Origin: an uncultured Alistipes sp.
GTDB taxonomy: Bacteria > Bacteroidota > Bacteroidia > Bacteroidales > Rikenellaceae
Direction of reading: 5' to 3'
Assembly (NCBI GenBank): GCA_944321185.1
Contig: CALUKH010000017.1
Location: 1-40,950 of the forward strand
Length of the DNA stretch: 40,950 bases
This document shows positions 34,147 through 40,950 of the stretch, piece by piece. Position 1 is the first letter of the stretch. Each line of letters opens with the position of its first letter. Both the position numbers and the translations under genes were made by a program. The notes under the pieces are model-generated. The model made no database searches, was not told the DNA's origin, and saw only the letters and a program-made list of their open reading frames with translations.

Positions 34147-34844
34147 CGGATCTCTACCTCTATCAGACGGTGCACGTGGCCCGCGGTCGGGCCCGACGCG
34201 TCGGGGAGCATGCGGCGCTGCTCGACGCCGCCTCGCGCCAATGGTACGGACGCCCCTATCACCCGGACGTTCGGGCGCTGACGGTTCGTATCGAGGCACT
34301 CGCCGTTGCGGAACGCTATCCGAGCGGGGTCTCGTGTTTCATCCGCATCGAACTGCCCGCCGACGGTTCGGAACGGCTCGTTGCGGGCGGCGTATCACTT
34401 TACGACGGGCCGGCCTATCGGAGCCTGCGCCCGGCAGCCGTGTCGCTGTGCTACGAAGTGCCGTTTGGCGAGGGTCCGACGTCGGCCCACGAGGCGGCCA
34501 CACAGCTGGCCCGTCAGGCCGCCCTGCGGGCAGGAGCCGGTGCGGCAATCCGCTGCGACGGCGACGGCCTCTTCCACGAAGCCGAAGGGGCTCCGCTCTT
34601 CGCCGTCACGGGGCACACGATTCTGGAGGCCCCGGGGGCGGAGTGCGTCGAACGGACGATGGCCCGACAGGCAGTGGAGGCCTCGGGTCTGACGCTTCGC
34701 GCGGAGGCCTTCGGGCGCGCCGATCTGAAGCGCCTCGACGAACTCTTCTTCGTCGATCACCGCGGCATCACTTCGCTCTCCTCCTGCGACGGCATGCCGC
34801 TGATGGCGCTCCTTGCCGAACGGATCGCCGCCGCCCTGAAATAG
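34143..34844 (+). CDS. Class IV aminotransferase-like protein lacking the PLP lysine
   Basis: A 233-aa protein from GTG 34143, overlapping the holA stop (GTGA); the longer open frame only overlaps holA. It follows the BCAT/4-amino-4-deoxychorismate lyase fold: a start like an LFETxxV strand (LYLYQTVHVARG), the helix EHAALLDAASRQW, a mid-region CFIRIEL, then ATQLARQAALRAGAGAAIRC, LFAVTGHTIL, and the C-terminal FFVDHRGITSLSSCDGMPL. The helix that should carry the PLP-binding lysine reads GPTSAHEAATQLAR. The only lysines in the protein are K196 and the last residue, K233. It is therefore probably not a PLP aminotransferase as such. Family placement is by pattern only. Confidence 0.65.
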   Translation: MTDLYLYQTVHVARGRARRVGEHAALLDAASRQWYGRPYHPDVRALTVRIEALAVAERYPSGVSCFIRIELPADGSERLVAGGVSLYDGPAYRSLRPAAVSLCYEVPFGEGPTSAHEAATQLARQAALRAGAGAAIRCDGDGLFHEAEGAPLFAVTGHTILEAPGAECVERTMARQAVEASGLTLRAEAFGRADLKRLDELFFVDHRGITSLSSCDGMPLMALLAERIAAALK

Positions 34845-34868
34845 TCCGAGGGGCCAAAAAGAGAAGCC

Positions 34869-34973
34869 GGGGCCACAGGAAAATCATCCGGAGCCACAGG
34901 GAAACCACCCGGGACCGCAGGGAAACCATCCGGGGCCACAGGGAAATCACCCGGGACCGCAGGGAAACCCGAG
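34869..34973. repeat. 21-bp tandem repeat, five copies
   Basis: Five consecutive units at 34869, 34890, 34911, 34932 and 34953, close to GGGGCCACAGGGAAACCATCC, differ mainly by A/G and C/T changes (units 3 and 5 carry GGGACCGCAG). The array lies 24 bp after the class IV aminotransferase-like gene and before the hairpin-fronted membrane-protein gene. Open frames cross it on both strands as 7-residue repeats (e.g. FPVAPDD) but lack a supportable start or family, so I treat it as non-coding. Confidence 0.85.
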
Positions 34974-35106
34974 GAGATGGAGGATCCCCAGAATAGCAGG
35001 AACAACCGGGGGGGGCGAAGATGCCGAAGTTCGGCCCATACGACGGCAATTCGCGCGACGTTTCCATAAAACAGGGAAACCGGTCGGGAGTTGACGGCCC
35101 TATCTT

Positions 35107-35126
35107 GCGGGTTGAAACCAACCCGC
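35107..35126 (+). promoter_or_regulatory. Hairpin 5 nt before the start of the spanin-like gene
   Basis: GCGGGTTG (35107-35114) and CAACCCGC (35119-35126) form a perfect 8-bp stem with an AAAC tetraloop, and the ATG follows at 35132. If transcribed it would occlude the ribosome-binding region, so it may control translation, or it may be a protein-binding dyad. Confidence 0.5.
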
Positions 35127-35131
35127 TATCC

Positions 35132-35746
35132 ATGAAAAAATACCTGATCATCTATGCGCTGCTGGTGACGGGCGCCCTGCTGTTCACGCTCCGCCACTAC
35201 CGCGGCCAAACACGCCGTCTCGCCCAAAACCAGGAGGCTTTGGCCTCGGACCTCACCCATTACCGCACCCGGGCCGGACAGGAAGCCGCCGCGGCTCAGG
35301 TTCTGCGACTGCGCTGCGCGGAGTTCGAACGGCTGCGCGAGGCCGACGCCGAAGAGATCCGCCGCCTGGGCATCCGCCTCCGCCGGCTGGAGGCCACGGC
35401 CCGGACCGCCACCGCCTCCCGTCTCGAAATCCGGGTCCCGATCCGCGACTCGCTCGTCGTGCGGCGCGATACCCTCGGCGGCATCTTCCCGACCGTCGCT
35501 GCGCGTCTCGACACGCTGCGCAGTTTCCGCTGGGAGGATCCCTGGACCGTGGTCGAAGGCACGCTCCGCAACGACTCCGTCACGTGCCGCATCTGCAGCG
35601 TCGATACCCTGCGACAAATCGTCCATCGCATCCCCCACCGCTTTCTCTTCATCCGCTGGGGGACCAAGGCCCTGCGGCAGGAGATCGTCAGCTCGAACCC
35701 CCACACGCAGATCGTCTACACCGAATACATCCGCCTGGAACGCTAA
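35132..35746 (+). CDS. Small membrane-anchored coiled-coil protein (DUF6549-like, spanin-like)
   Basis: A 204-aa protein starting MKKYLIIYALLVTGALLFTL (ATG 35132): a single N-terminal membrane helix (about 4-20) with no lipobox. A long arginine/alanine/glutamate-rich coiled coil follows at about 25-100 (RRLAQNQEALASDLTHY, LRCAEFERLREADAEEIRRL), then a small beta-rich C-terminal domain (IRVPIRDSLVVRRDTLG, WTVVEGTLRNDSVTC) with a Cys-x-x-Cys, CRIC. It resembles DUF6549-type proteins of Bacteroidetes phages and elements, and its layout is that of an inner-membrane spanin, but no lysin or holin is nearby. It is bracketed by two minisatellites and ends at a strong terminator. Confidence 0.6.
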   Translation: MKKYLIIYALLVTGALLFTLRHYRGQTRRLAQNQEALASDLTHYRTRAGQEAAAAQVLRLRCAEFERLREADAEEIRRLGIRLRRLEATARTATASRLEIRVPIRDSLVVRRDTLGGIFPTVAARLDTLRSFRWEDPWTVVEGTLRNDSVTCRICSVDTLRQIVHRIPHRFLFIRWGTKALRQEIVSSNPHTQIVYTEYIRLER

Positions 35747-35750
35747 CCCG

Positions 35751-35925
35751 ACCGAAGATCGCAGGCCCACCGTTCCTGCAAGTCCCATCGACCGAAGATC
35801 GCAGGCCCGCCGTTCCTGCAAGCCACATCGGTCGGAGATCGCGGCCCGCCGTCCCGACAAACCACTTCGGCTGGAGGTCGCAGCCCCATCCCGGCAAACC
35901 GCTTCGGCCGGCAATCCGTCCCGCT
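35751..35925. repeat. Degenerate ~40-bp tandem repeat, about four copies
   Basis: Units start near 35751, 35791, 35831 and 35870, with a decayed fifth near 35907. The first two are almost identical (ACCGAAGATCGCAGGCCC...), and later ones drift. The first two contain a small inverted repeat GCAGG-N9-CCTGC (35761-35779 and 35801-35819). The period is not a multiple of three, so this is not a coding repeat. It fills most of the 293-bp gap between the spanin-like gene and coaD; the rest is GC-rich sequence with nothing recognised until the terminator at 35990. Confidence 0.75.
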
Positions 35926-35989
35926 CCCGGCCTCCCATTCCGCCCACACCGCACCGACAGCCCCCGTTCCGCGCCGGAATCCGCGAATA

Positions 35990-36024
35990 AAACCCCGAAA
36001 ACGTTCGGGGTTTGTGTTTTTTTT
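35990..36024 (+). terminator. Rho-independent terminator before coaD
   Basis: AAACCCCGAA (35990-35999) pairs with TTCGGGGTTT (36004-36013) over a 4-nt loop and is followed by GTGTTTTTTTT. It terminates the transcript entering from the left 2 bp before the coaD -7 element. Confidence 0.9.
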
Positions 36025-36025
36025 C

Positions 36026-36033
36026 TACCTTTG
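36026..36033 (+). promoter_or_regulatory. -7 element placing the coaD transcription start at its ATG
   Basis: TACCTTTG, a perfect TAnnTTTG match ending 6 nt before the coaD ATG at 36040, the same spacing as at murB. It predicts a leaderless or near-leaderless coaD-lpxD mRNA. Confidence 0.6.
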
Positions 36034-36039
36034 CCGAAT

Positions 36040-36510
36040 ATGGAACGCATCGCAATCTTCCCGGGGTCGTTCGACCCCTTCACACGCGGTCATGCCGCTC
36101 TGGTCGACGAGGCCCTCAATCTCTTCGACCACGTGGTGATCGGCATCGGCAACAACACCTCGAAGTGCGGCCTGCTGAGTGTCGAAAACCGCAAACGCCT
36201 GATCGACGACGTCTACCGCGGCGAACCCCGCGTCGAGGCCCGGATCTACACCGGACTGACCGGCGAATTCGCCGAAGAGGTCGGCGCCTGCGCCATCATC
36301 CGCGGTGTGCGCAACACCACCGACTTCGAGTACGAACGTACGATGGAGGCCACCAACCACCGCATCTATCCGGCACTGACCACCGTGATGCTCTTTACGC
36401 CGGCCCCCGTCGCCGACATCTCCTCGTCGACGGTCCGCGAAGTCCTCTCGTTCGGACGCAACGTCGAGGAGTTCCTCCCCCACGGAATCGATATCAACCA
36501 ATACCTCTGA
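36040..36510 (+). CDS. coaD: Phosphopantetheine adenylyltransferase CoaD
   Basis: A 156-aa enzyme of the nucleotidyltransferase superfamily, transferring AMP from ATP to 4'-phosphopantetheine in the fourth step of coenzyme A synthesis. It opens with [15 protein letters not shown], which contains the T-x-G-H ATP motif (His18). It also has the substrate stretch [20 protein letters not shown] and the C-terminal [13 protein letters not shown] loop that binds ATP. Length is typical (about 155-165 aa). The ATG at 36040 sits directly behind the -7 element; the longer open frame crosses a terminator. lpxD starts 5 bp after its stop. Confidence 0.96.
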   Translation: MERIAIFPGSFDPFTRGHAALVDEALNLFDHVVIGIGNNTSKCGLLSVENRKRLIDDVYRGEPRVEARIYTGLTGEFAEEVGACAIIRGVRNTTDFEYERTMEATNHRIYPALTTVMLFTPAPVADISSSTVREVLSFGRNVEEFLPHGIDINQYL

Positions 36511-36515
36511 CGAAT

Positions 36516-37550
36516 ATGATGGAATTTACGGCCGAAATGATCGCCGGATTTTTGGGCGGCGAGGTCGTCGGCGACAAAAACGCCGCGGTACACACCGTCT
36601 CCTCGATCGAGGCGGGAAAAGCCGGCTCGCTGGCCTATCTGACCAATCCCAAATACGAACCCTGGCTCTACACCACTCAGGCCTCGATCGTCCTGGTTGA
36701 CCGTACGTTCGAGCCCTCGCAGCCCGTCGCGGCAACCCTGGTCAAGGTGGACAACGCCGCCACCTGCGTCGTGAAGCTGCTCGCCATGTACAACGCCGCC
36801 AAACCCCGCCGAAAGGGCATCAGCCCCCGCGCCTCGATCTCCGAAAAGGCCTCGGTCGGCGAAGAGTCCTACGTCGGTGACTTCGCCGTCATCGAAGAGG
36901 GCGCCCGCATCGGCCGCGAATGCCAGATCTACCCCCAGGTCTACATCGGACCCGGCGTCACGATCGGCGACCGCACGACGCTCTATCCCGGCGTGAAGAT
37001 CTACGAGGGGTGCTCGGTGGGCGCCGACTGCATCCTCCATGCCGGTGCCGTCATCGGCGCCGACGGCTTCGGATTCATGCCCAATGCCGAGGGCGGTTTC
37101 GACAAAATCCCCCAGCTGGGCAACGTCATCATCGAAGACAACGTCGAGATCGGCGCCAATACCTGCATCGACCGCGCCAAAACCGATTCGACGATCATCC
37201 GCCGCGGCGTGAAGCTCGACAACCTGATCCAGATCGGCCACAACGTCGAGATCGGCGAAAACACCGTATCGTCGGCCCAGACCGGTATCGCCGGCACGTC
37301 GAAGGTCGGTCACAACTGCTTCCTGGCCGGCCAGGTCGGGATCGCCGACCACGTCACCGTCGGCAACTTCGTGAAGGTCGGCTCGAAGAGCGGTATCGAC
37401 AAGCATGTCCCCGACGGCGAAATCCGCCTCGGATACCCCGCCCTGCCCGGCATGCAGTACCACCGTTCGTCGGCCGTCTTCAAGAACCTGCCGGAACTCG
37501 CACGCCGCGTCAACGAACTCGAAAAACAACTCAAGGAACTCAAAAAATAG
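36516..37550 (+). CDS. lpxD: UDP-3-O-acylglucosamine N-acyltransferase LpxD
   Basis: About 344 aa from [20 protein letters not shown] (ATG 36516 or 36519). The N-terminal LpxD uridine-binding domain ([20 protein letters not shown]) is followed by left-handed beta-helix hexapeptide repeats ([20 protein letters not shown] and onward). The [19 protein letters not shown] insertion follows, with the catalytic histidine in [15 protein letters not shown] and a C-terminal helix [17 protein letters not shown]. It adds the second acyl chain in lipid A synthesis, consistent with a Gram-negative cell. It lies between coaD and the thioredoxin-like lipoprotein gene, each within 5 bp. Confidence 0.95.
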   Translation: MMEFTAEMIAGFLGGEVVGDKNAAVHTVSSIEAGKAGSLAYLTNPKYEPWLYTTQASIVLVDRTFEPSQPVAATLVKVDNAATCVVKLLAMYNAAKPRRKGISPRASISEKASVGEESYVGDFAVIEEGARIGRECQIYPQVYIGPGVTIGDRTTLYPGVKIYEGCSVGADCILHAGAVIGADGFGFMPNAEGGFDKIPQLGNVIIEDNVEIGANTCIDRAKTDSTIIRRGVKLDNLIQIGHNVEIGENTVSSAQTGIAGTSKVGHNCFLAGQVGIADHVTVGNFVKVGSKSGIDKHVPDGEIRLGYPALPGMQYHRSSAVFKNLPELARRVNELEKQLKELKK

Positions 37551-37555
37551 GCAAC

Positions 37556-38611
37556 ATGAAACAAATCCTCATTTTTGCAGCCTGTGCAGCCCTGCTGGCA
37601 AGCTGCGGCAGCAAAAACCAGTACGTCATCGAGGGCCAGATCGAAGGCTCGAACGACTGGGTCTACCTCTTCGACCAGGAGGATAACGTCCTCGACTCGG
37701 CCGCCGTCAAGGAGGGTGCCTTCCGCTTCAAGGGAACGGCCGAAGAGCCGCAGATGGCTCTCCTGCGCGACGCCCGCGACGAAAGTGCCACGTTCGTGAC
37801 GGTGCTGCTGCTCGAGCCCGGCACGATCCAGGTCAATGATGATCCCGAGAACCCGATGCGCAAACGCGTGACCGGTACCCCGGCCAACGACGCCAGCACG
37901 CTCTACAACGATACGGCCTATCAGCTCATCACCGAGTACCGCGACAGTTCGACCACCGAGGAGCGCCGCGCCGCCATCGAAAAGGAGTATGCCGATCTGG
38001 CCCAGAAGGTCGTGGAGAAGAACCGCAACAACATCTTCGGCGCCATGCTGCTGGCCGACCAGATGAGCTACGAACTCTCGGGCCAGGAGCTGCTCGACCA
38101 GATCGCCCAGTTCACGCCCGAAATGCAACAGACGAAGGTCCTCGCCGACCTGAAGGCACACGCCCAGGCCAAGCAGAAGAGCGATGTCGGCCAGCCGTTC
38201 ATCGACGTCGTGGCCGCGGATGCCGACGGCAACGAGGTATCGCTCAAGTCGGTGGTCGAGAACCCCGACAACAAATACGTATTGCTCGACTTCTGGGCTT
38301 CGTGGTGCGGCCCCTGCATGGGTGAGGTTCCCCACCTGAAGCAGACCTACGACGAATTCCACAAGAAGGGATTCGAAATCTACGGCTACTCGTACGACAG
38401 TGACCGCGACAGCTGGCTCCGCGCCATCGACAACAACCAGATGAACTGGATCCAGGTCAGCTCGCTGAACGGATTCGACAACCAGTCGGCCAAGGATTAC
38501 GCCATCCAGGGCATCCCGTCGAACTTCCTGATCGACCATCAGGGCAAGATCGTCGCCAAGAACCTGCGCGGCGAGGATCTCTACAACAAAATCGCAGAAC
38601 TGCTCAAGTGA
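37556..38611 (+). CDS. TlpA-like thiol-disulfide oxidoreductase lipoprotein (DUF4369-type + thioredoxin)
   Basis: A 351-aa lipoprotein, MKQILIFAACAALLASC with lipobox Cys17. An N-terminal DUF4369-type beta domain (YVIEGQIEGSNDWVYLFDQE, VLDSAAVKEGAFRFKGTAEE) and a helical linker (about 110-210) precede a thioredoxin domain. That domain has the active site WCGPC in LLDFWASWCGPCMGEVPHL and a cis-proline segment GIPSNFLID. It probably reduces or isomerises disulfides in the periplasm. It starts 5 bp after lpxD and is the last gene of the coaD unit, with a terminator just downstream. ResA/TlpA-type proteins with this N-terminal domain are abundant in Bacteroidetes; the partner protein is unknown. 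Confidence 0.9.
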   Translation: MKQILIFAACAALLASCGSKNQYVIEGQIEGSNDWVYLFDQEDNVLDSAAVKEGAFRFKGTAEEPQMALLRDARDESATFVTVLLLEPGTIQVNDDPENPMRKRVTGTPANDASTLYNDTAYQLITEYRDSSTTEERRAAIEKEYADLAQKVVEKNRNNIFGAMLLADQMSYELSGQELLDQIAQFTPEMQQTKVLADLKAHAQAKQKSDVGQPFIDVVAADADGNEVSLKSVVENPDNKYVLLDFWASWCGPCMGEVPHLKQTYDEFHKKGFEIYGYSYDSDRDSWLRAIDNNQMNWIQVSSLNGFDNQSAKDYAIQGIPSNFLIDHQGKIVAKNLRGEDLYNKIAELLK

Positions 38612-38628
38612 TCGCATGCATCGACACG

Positions 38629-38668
38629 ACGCCCCTGCAGCCCGGAGATGCGGCCGCGGGGGCGTTTT
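38629..38668 (+). terminator. Terminator of the coaD-lpxD-TlpA unit
   Basis: ACGCCCC (38629-38635) pairs with GGGGCGT (38659-38665), with further GC-rich pairing inside the long loop, followed by TTTT. Confidence 0.65.
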
Positions 38669-38677
38669 CGTTCCACA

Positions 38678-38693
38678 CAGGTGTCCGCACCTG
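38678..38693. promoter_or_regulatory. Small perfect dyad upstream of ruvC
   Basis: CAGGTG-TCCG-CACCTG, 36 bp before the ruvC ATG. It is a short hairpin or an operator-like site; no -7 element is visible in this gap, so its function is open. Confidence 0.3.
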
Positions 38694-38728
38694 CATGAAA
38701 GGCCGGACGTACTGAAATCGACAAGACA

Positions 38729-39346
38729 ATGAAACCGCAGGAGAGATTCCGCATCATGGGCATCGACCCCGGCACGAACTACATGGGTTACGGCGTGCTG
38801 GAGGTCGAGGGGCGCACGGTCCGATCGGTGGTGCTGGGGGCGATCGATCTGCACCGCCTCACGGATCCCTACGCCAAGTTACGCTACATCTTCGAACGCG
38901 TCGGGAAGCTGATCGACGAATATGCGCCGCGGGAGGTGGCGCTCGAATCGCCGTTTTTCGGCGAGAACGTGCAGTCGATGCTCAAACTGGGACGGGCACA
39001 GGGTGTAGCGATGGCTGCGGCCCTGAGCCGCGGACTGCAGGTCTACGAATACGCCCCGATGCGGATCAAACAGGCGATCACGGGCCGCGGTTCGGCCACC
39101 AAGGAGCAGGTGGCCTCGATTGTCTGCCGGCTGCTGACGATCGACCAGCCTCCGCGTCGGCTCGATGCCACGGACGGCATGGCAGTCGCCCTGTGCCACT
39201 ATTTCGCCAGTGCAAGCCCGCTGAACGAGGTGCTGGGCGACGAACGCGTAAAGGGTCTGGGAGGCGGCAAGAAGGCGGCTTCGAAGGGTGGATCGCAGAG
39301 TTGGGAGCAGTTCCTGAAGCAACACCCCGACCGGGAGATCAAATGA
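38729..39346 (+). CDS. ruvC: Holliday junction resolvase RuvC
   Basis: A 205-aa endonuclease that cuts Holliday junctions together with RuvAB. The RNase H-fold carboxylates are all present: D13 in GIDPGT, E73 in LESPFFGEN, and D146 and D149 in RLDATDGMAVALCH. The DNA-binding segment VQSMLKLGRAQGVAM and the ITGRGSATKEQV loop are also typical. The last 35 or so residues (GGGKKAASKGGSQSWEQFLK) are a basic tail beyond the usual core. An internal ATG at residue 10 (38756) would remove only the disordered start. It appears to be a single gene after a terminator. Confidence 0.96.
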   Translation: MKPQERFRIMGIDPGTNYMGYGVLEVEGRTVRSVVLGAIDLHRLTDPYAKLRYIFERVGKLIDEYAPREVALESPFFGENVQSMLKLGRAQGVAMAAALSRGLQVYEYAPMRIKQAITGRGSATKEQVASIVCRLLTIDQPPRRLDATDGMAVALCHYFASASPLNEVLGDERVKGLGGGKKAASKGGSQSWEQFLKQHPDREIK

Positions 39347-39479
39347 CGGGGCTCTCCGAAGGGAAAAACGTCGCAAAGAGCAGCGGAAAGAACCTCACAC
39401 GCAATTGACTGACAATCTGTAAATAAGAGCATCACCGAGAAAAAAGCGGATGAATTCATAAAATTTTTTCAGCAAAATA
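39347..39479. other. AT-rich gap between ruvC and tRNA-Arg; no gene seen
   Basis: This gap becomes AT-rich toward the tRNA promoter (for example AAAATTTTTTC near 39460). It carries no ORF with a recognisable start and no clear terminator hairpin. Confidence 0.6.
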
Positions 39480-39511
39480 TTTGCACGGTTCGGAATTTTG
39501 CCCTACATTTG
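39480..39511 (+). promoter_or_regulatory. Full -33/-7 promoter of tRNA-Arg
   Basis: TTTG (39480-39483), 20 nt, then TACATTTG (39504-39511): the only site in the window with both Bacteroidetes elements at ideal spacing. Transcription would start near 39516, 14 nt before the tRNA. Confidence 0.75.
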
Positions 39512-39529
39512 CACTCGCAATCAAGGAAA

Positions 39530-39603
39530 GGCGCCGTAGCTTAATTGAATAGAGCATCTGACTACGGATCAGAAGGTTACAGGTTTGAGTCCTGTCGGCG
39601 TCA
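39530..39603 (+). tRNA. tRNA-Arg (anticodon ACG)
   Basis: A full cloverleaf: acceptor GGCGCCG/CGGCGTC (one G-U pair), D stem GCTT/GAGC, anticodon stem TCTGA/TCAGA with loop CTACGGA (anticodon ACG), T arm ACAGG-TTTGAGT-CCTGT, discriminator A. CCA is not encoded. ACG (read as ICG) decodes CGU/CGC/CGA. A hairpin with a U-run follows, and then a tyrosine recombinase gene, making the 3' end of this tRNA the likely attachment site of an integrated element. Confidence 0.95.
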
Positions 39604-39614
39604 CTCTCAAAATC

Positions 39615-39645
39615 AACCACTTACAGCAATGTAAGTGGTTTTTTT
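39615..39645 (+). terminator. Rho-independent terminator after tRNA-Arg
   Basis: AACCACTTAC (39615-39624) pairs with GTAAGTGGTT (39631-39640) over a 6-nt loop, running into a seven-T tract (39639-39645). Confidence 0.88.
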
Positions 39646-39687
39646 GTGTGCTGTTTCGGGCGGTTTTCACCGCGAATTCGGGAGTTT

Positions 39688-39708
39688 GTTTAAACCAATG
39701 TTTAAACC
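39688..39708. repeat. Pair of GTTTAAACC direct repeats before the recombinase gene
   Basis: Identical 9-mers at 39688-39696 and 39700-39708, offset by 12 bp, just before the recombinase ATG at 39720. Short repeats here are candidates for arm-type integrase sites; they may also be incidental AT-rich sequence. Confidence 0.4.
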
Positions 39709-39719
39709 GAAAATCGGTT

Positions 39720-40927
39720 ATGAACACGACCCTCACAACCGTTCTGTACACCTCTAAAACCCTATCCAACGGCACCCATCCCCTTATGCTGCGGCTCACG
39801 AAAAACCGCCGAATCAAGTACATCAGCCTGCACATTTCGCTCGATGCCAAATTTTGGGATTTTGACAAGGGGCGTCCCAAACGGAACTGCCCCGAAAAGG
39901 AGCGCATAAACGCACTGATCGAGACCAAAACAAAAGAGTTGCAGGAACAGATCATGGACTTCAAGACGAGCGACAAGGAGTACACGTTGAGCACGCTGGT
40001 CGAAAAGGCATCCCGCAAGGTCGTACGCCAAACCGTCGGCGACTATCTGAACGGCTACATCGACCGTCTGCTGGCCGTGAACCGTGTCGGAAACGCCAAG
40101 ACCTTTCAGGAACTCCGCACCTCTCTGACCCGATTCTGTCATTCGCTGGACTTCTATTTTCTCGACATCGACACCGAATGGCTGAAACGCTACGAGCAAT
40201 GGTTGCGGGTGGAACGTCACTATTCGGACAACTCCATCGGCATCCGCTTCCGTTCGTTACGCGCACTCTACAACAGTGCCGTTACCGACGGGCTCATCAT
40301 GAAGACGGACTACCCTTTCGATACGTTCAAGGTAAGCCGATTCAAGGAGGCCACAGCCAAACGATCGCTCACGAAGGAGGAGATTCGGCGGATCATGGAT
40401 TGCGAGGTGCGGACGCTGACCAAGTACCCCAAACCGTTCCTGCAACTGGCCAAAGACCTGTTCCTGTTCAGCTATCTGTCGTGCGGCATCAATCTGACCG
40501 ACATCGTGGACGGACGCTTGGTCTTCAACCGCCAGAAAACGGGCAAACTCCTCTCGTTCCATCTACAGCCCGAGGCTCTTGCCATTCTTGACAAGTACCG
40601 TCAGCCAAACGCTCATCCGCAGGATTACATCTTTCCCGAGCTGAAACGAACCGTCCACGTCACGGCCCAGCAACAATACGGACGGGTGCAACGAACGAAC
40701 AAGCGGATCAACCGTTATCTAAAACTCATCGGTGAACACCTGCATCTGCCCATCCCGCTGACGACCTATGTTGCCCGCCACAGCTTTGCCACCGTGTTGA
40801 AAAGGTCGGGGGTTTCGACCCCATCATCAGCGAATCGCTGGGACACAGTTCGGAAAAGATTACGCAAATCTACCTCGATTCATTCGAGAACTCGCAAATC
40901 GACGAGGCCATGCGGCATCTGCTGTAA
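39720..40927 (+). pseudogene. Tyrosine recombinase (integrase), frameshifted and internally deleted
   Basis: ATG 39720 opens about 367 codons of a Bacteroidetes-type integrase: an N-terminal arm-binding domain (LMLRLTKNRRIKYISLHISL, AKFWDFDKGRPKRN), a SAM-like core-binding domain (FQELRTSLTRFCHSLDFYFL) and a catalytic domain (LFLFSYLSCGINLTDI, FNRQKTGKLLSFHL, YVARHSFATVLKRSG). Near 40808-40822, at GGGGG and CCCC runs, the frame slips by one base. The expected end (ISESLGHSSEKITQIYLDSF with the Tyr nucleophile, then EAMRHLL and TAA at 40925) reads in the shifted frame. NLTDI is also followed directly by VDGRLVFNRQKTGK, lacking the 9-12 residues normally between these motifs (junction near 40505). 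A sequencing error could explain the frameshift but not the gap. Confidence 0.8.
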
Positions 40928-40950
40928 GAATCGGGAGGTCGGCGGCCACA

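Noticed and set aside
34869-34973. CRISPR array
   Set aside because: The units are contiguous 21-mers without spacers, and no cas gene is in the window.
34757-35005. Minus-strand frame across the 21-bp repeats encoding a 7-residue repeat
   Set aside because: The repeat unit is a multiple of three, so any frame across it gives a peptide repeat. There is no ribosome site, promoter or family match, and it overlaps the aminotransferase-like gene on the opposite strand.
39569-40220. Minus-strand open frames at the right end
   Set aside because: They run antisense through tRNA-Arg, its terminator and the integrase, whose plus-strand translation has clear domains.

Overview
The window looks like a GC-rich Bacteroidales chromosome, most likely Alistipes (Rikenellaceae). 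The evidence is the tandem SusC/SusD pairs, lipoproteins with Bacteroidetes lipoboxes, fimbrillin-like proteins, a DUF2764/V-type ATPase operon, a DUF4301 gene, and promoters of the Bacteroidetes sigma type (TAnnTTTG at -7). The genus is inferred from protein resemblance and base composition; no marker gene was compared.

Layout. (1) 1-1.6 kb, minus: the 5' end of a V-type ATPase operon (E subunit, DUF2764 protein, start of the A subunit). (2) 1.7-20.7 kb, minus: a polysaccharide utilisation locus (PUL) in apparently three transcription units. A GH67 alpha-glucuronidase is followed by a SusR-like membrane regulator; a GH115-type alpha-glucuronidase has its own promoter; then come SusC-SusD-SusC-SusD, a DUF1735-type surface lipoprotein and an SGSH-like sulfatase, ending in a clear terminator. 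(3) 20.75-28.4 kb, minus: a four-gene lipoprotein operon. It encodes a protein with a metzincin zinc site (HELGHVMGYSH) and three paralogous fimbrillin-like proteins, two of which carry a shared large C-terminal domain. (4) 28.3-29.2 kb, plus: a divergent Crp/Fnr-family regulator, with a perfect dyad between it and the fimbrillin operon. (5) 29.2-39.4 kb: mostly plus-strand housekeeping genes. A minus-strand DUF4301 gene diverges from murB-tilS-holA-(class IV aminotransferase-like protein). Next is a small membrane/coiled-coil gene bracketed by two minisatellites, then coaD-lpxD-(TlpA-like lipoprotein) and ruvC. (6) 39.5-40.95 kb: tRNA-Arg(ACG), immediately followed by a decayed tyrosine recombinase, probably the edge of an integrated element that continues beyond the window.

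How it works together (inference). The PUL would bind and import a glucuronic-acid-decorated, possibly sulfated glycan and remove its alpha-linked glucuronic acid side groups; no endo-acting backbone enzyme is present. The fimbrillin/metzincin operon looks like a surface appendage or adhesin set with a dedicated protease-like partner, and the adjacent Crp-family protein is the best candidate regulator. The strongest leads are the metzincin-fimbrillin operon with its dyad, two promoters placed to give leaderless murB and coaD mRNAs, the lysine-less class IV aminotransferase-like protein coupled to holA, and the minisatellite-flanked spanin-like gene.
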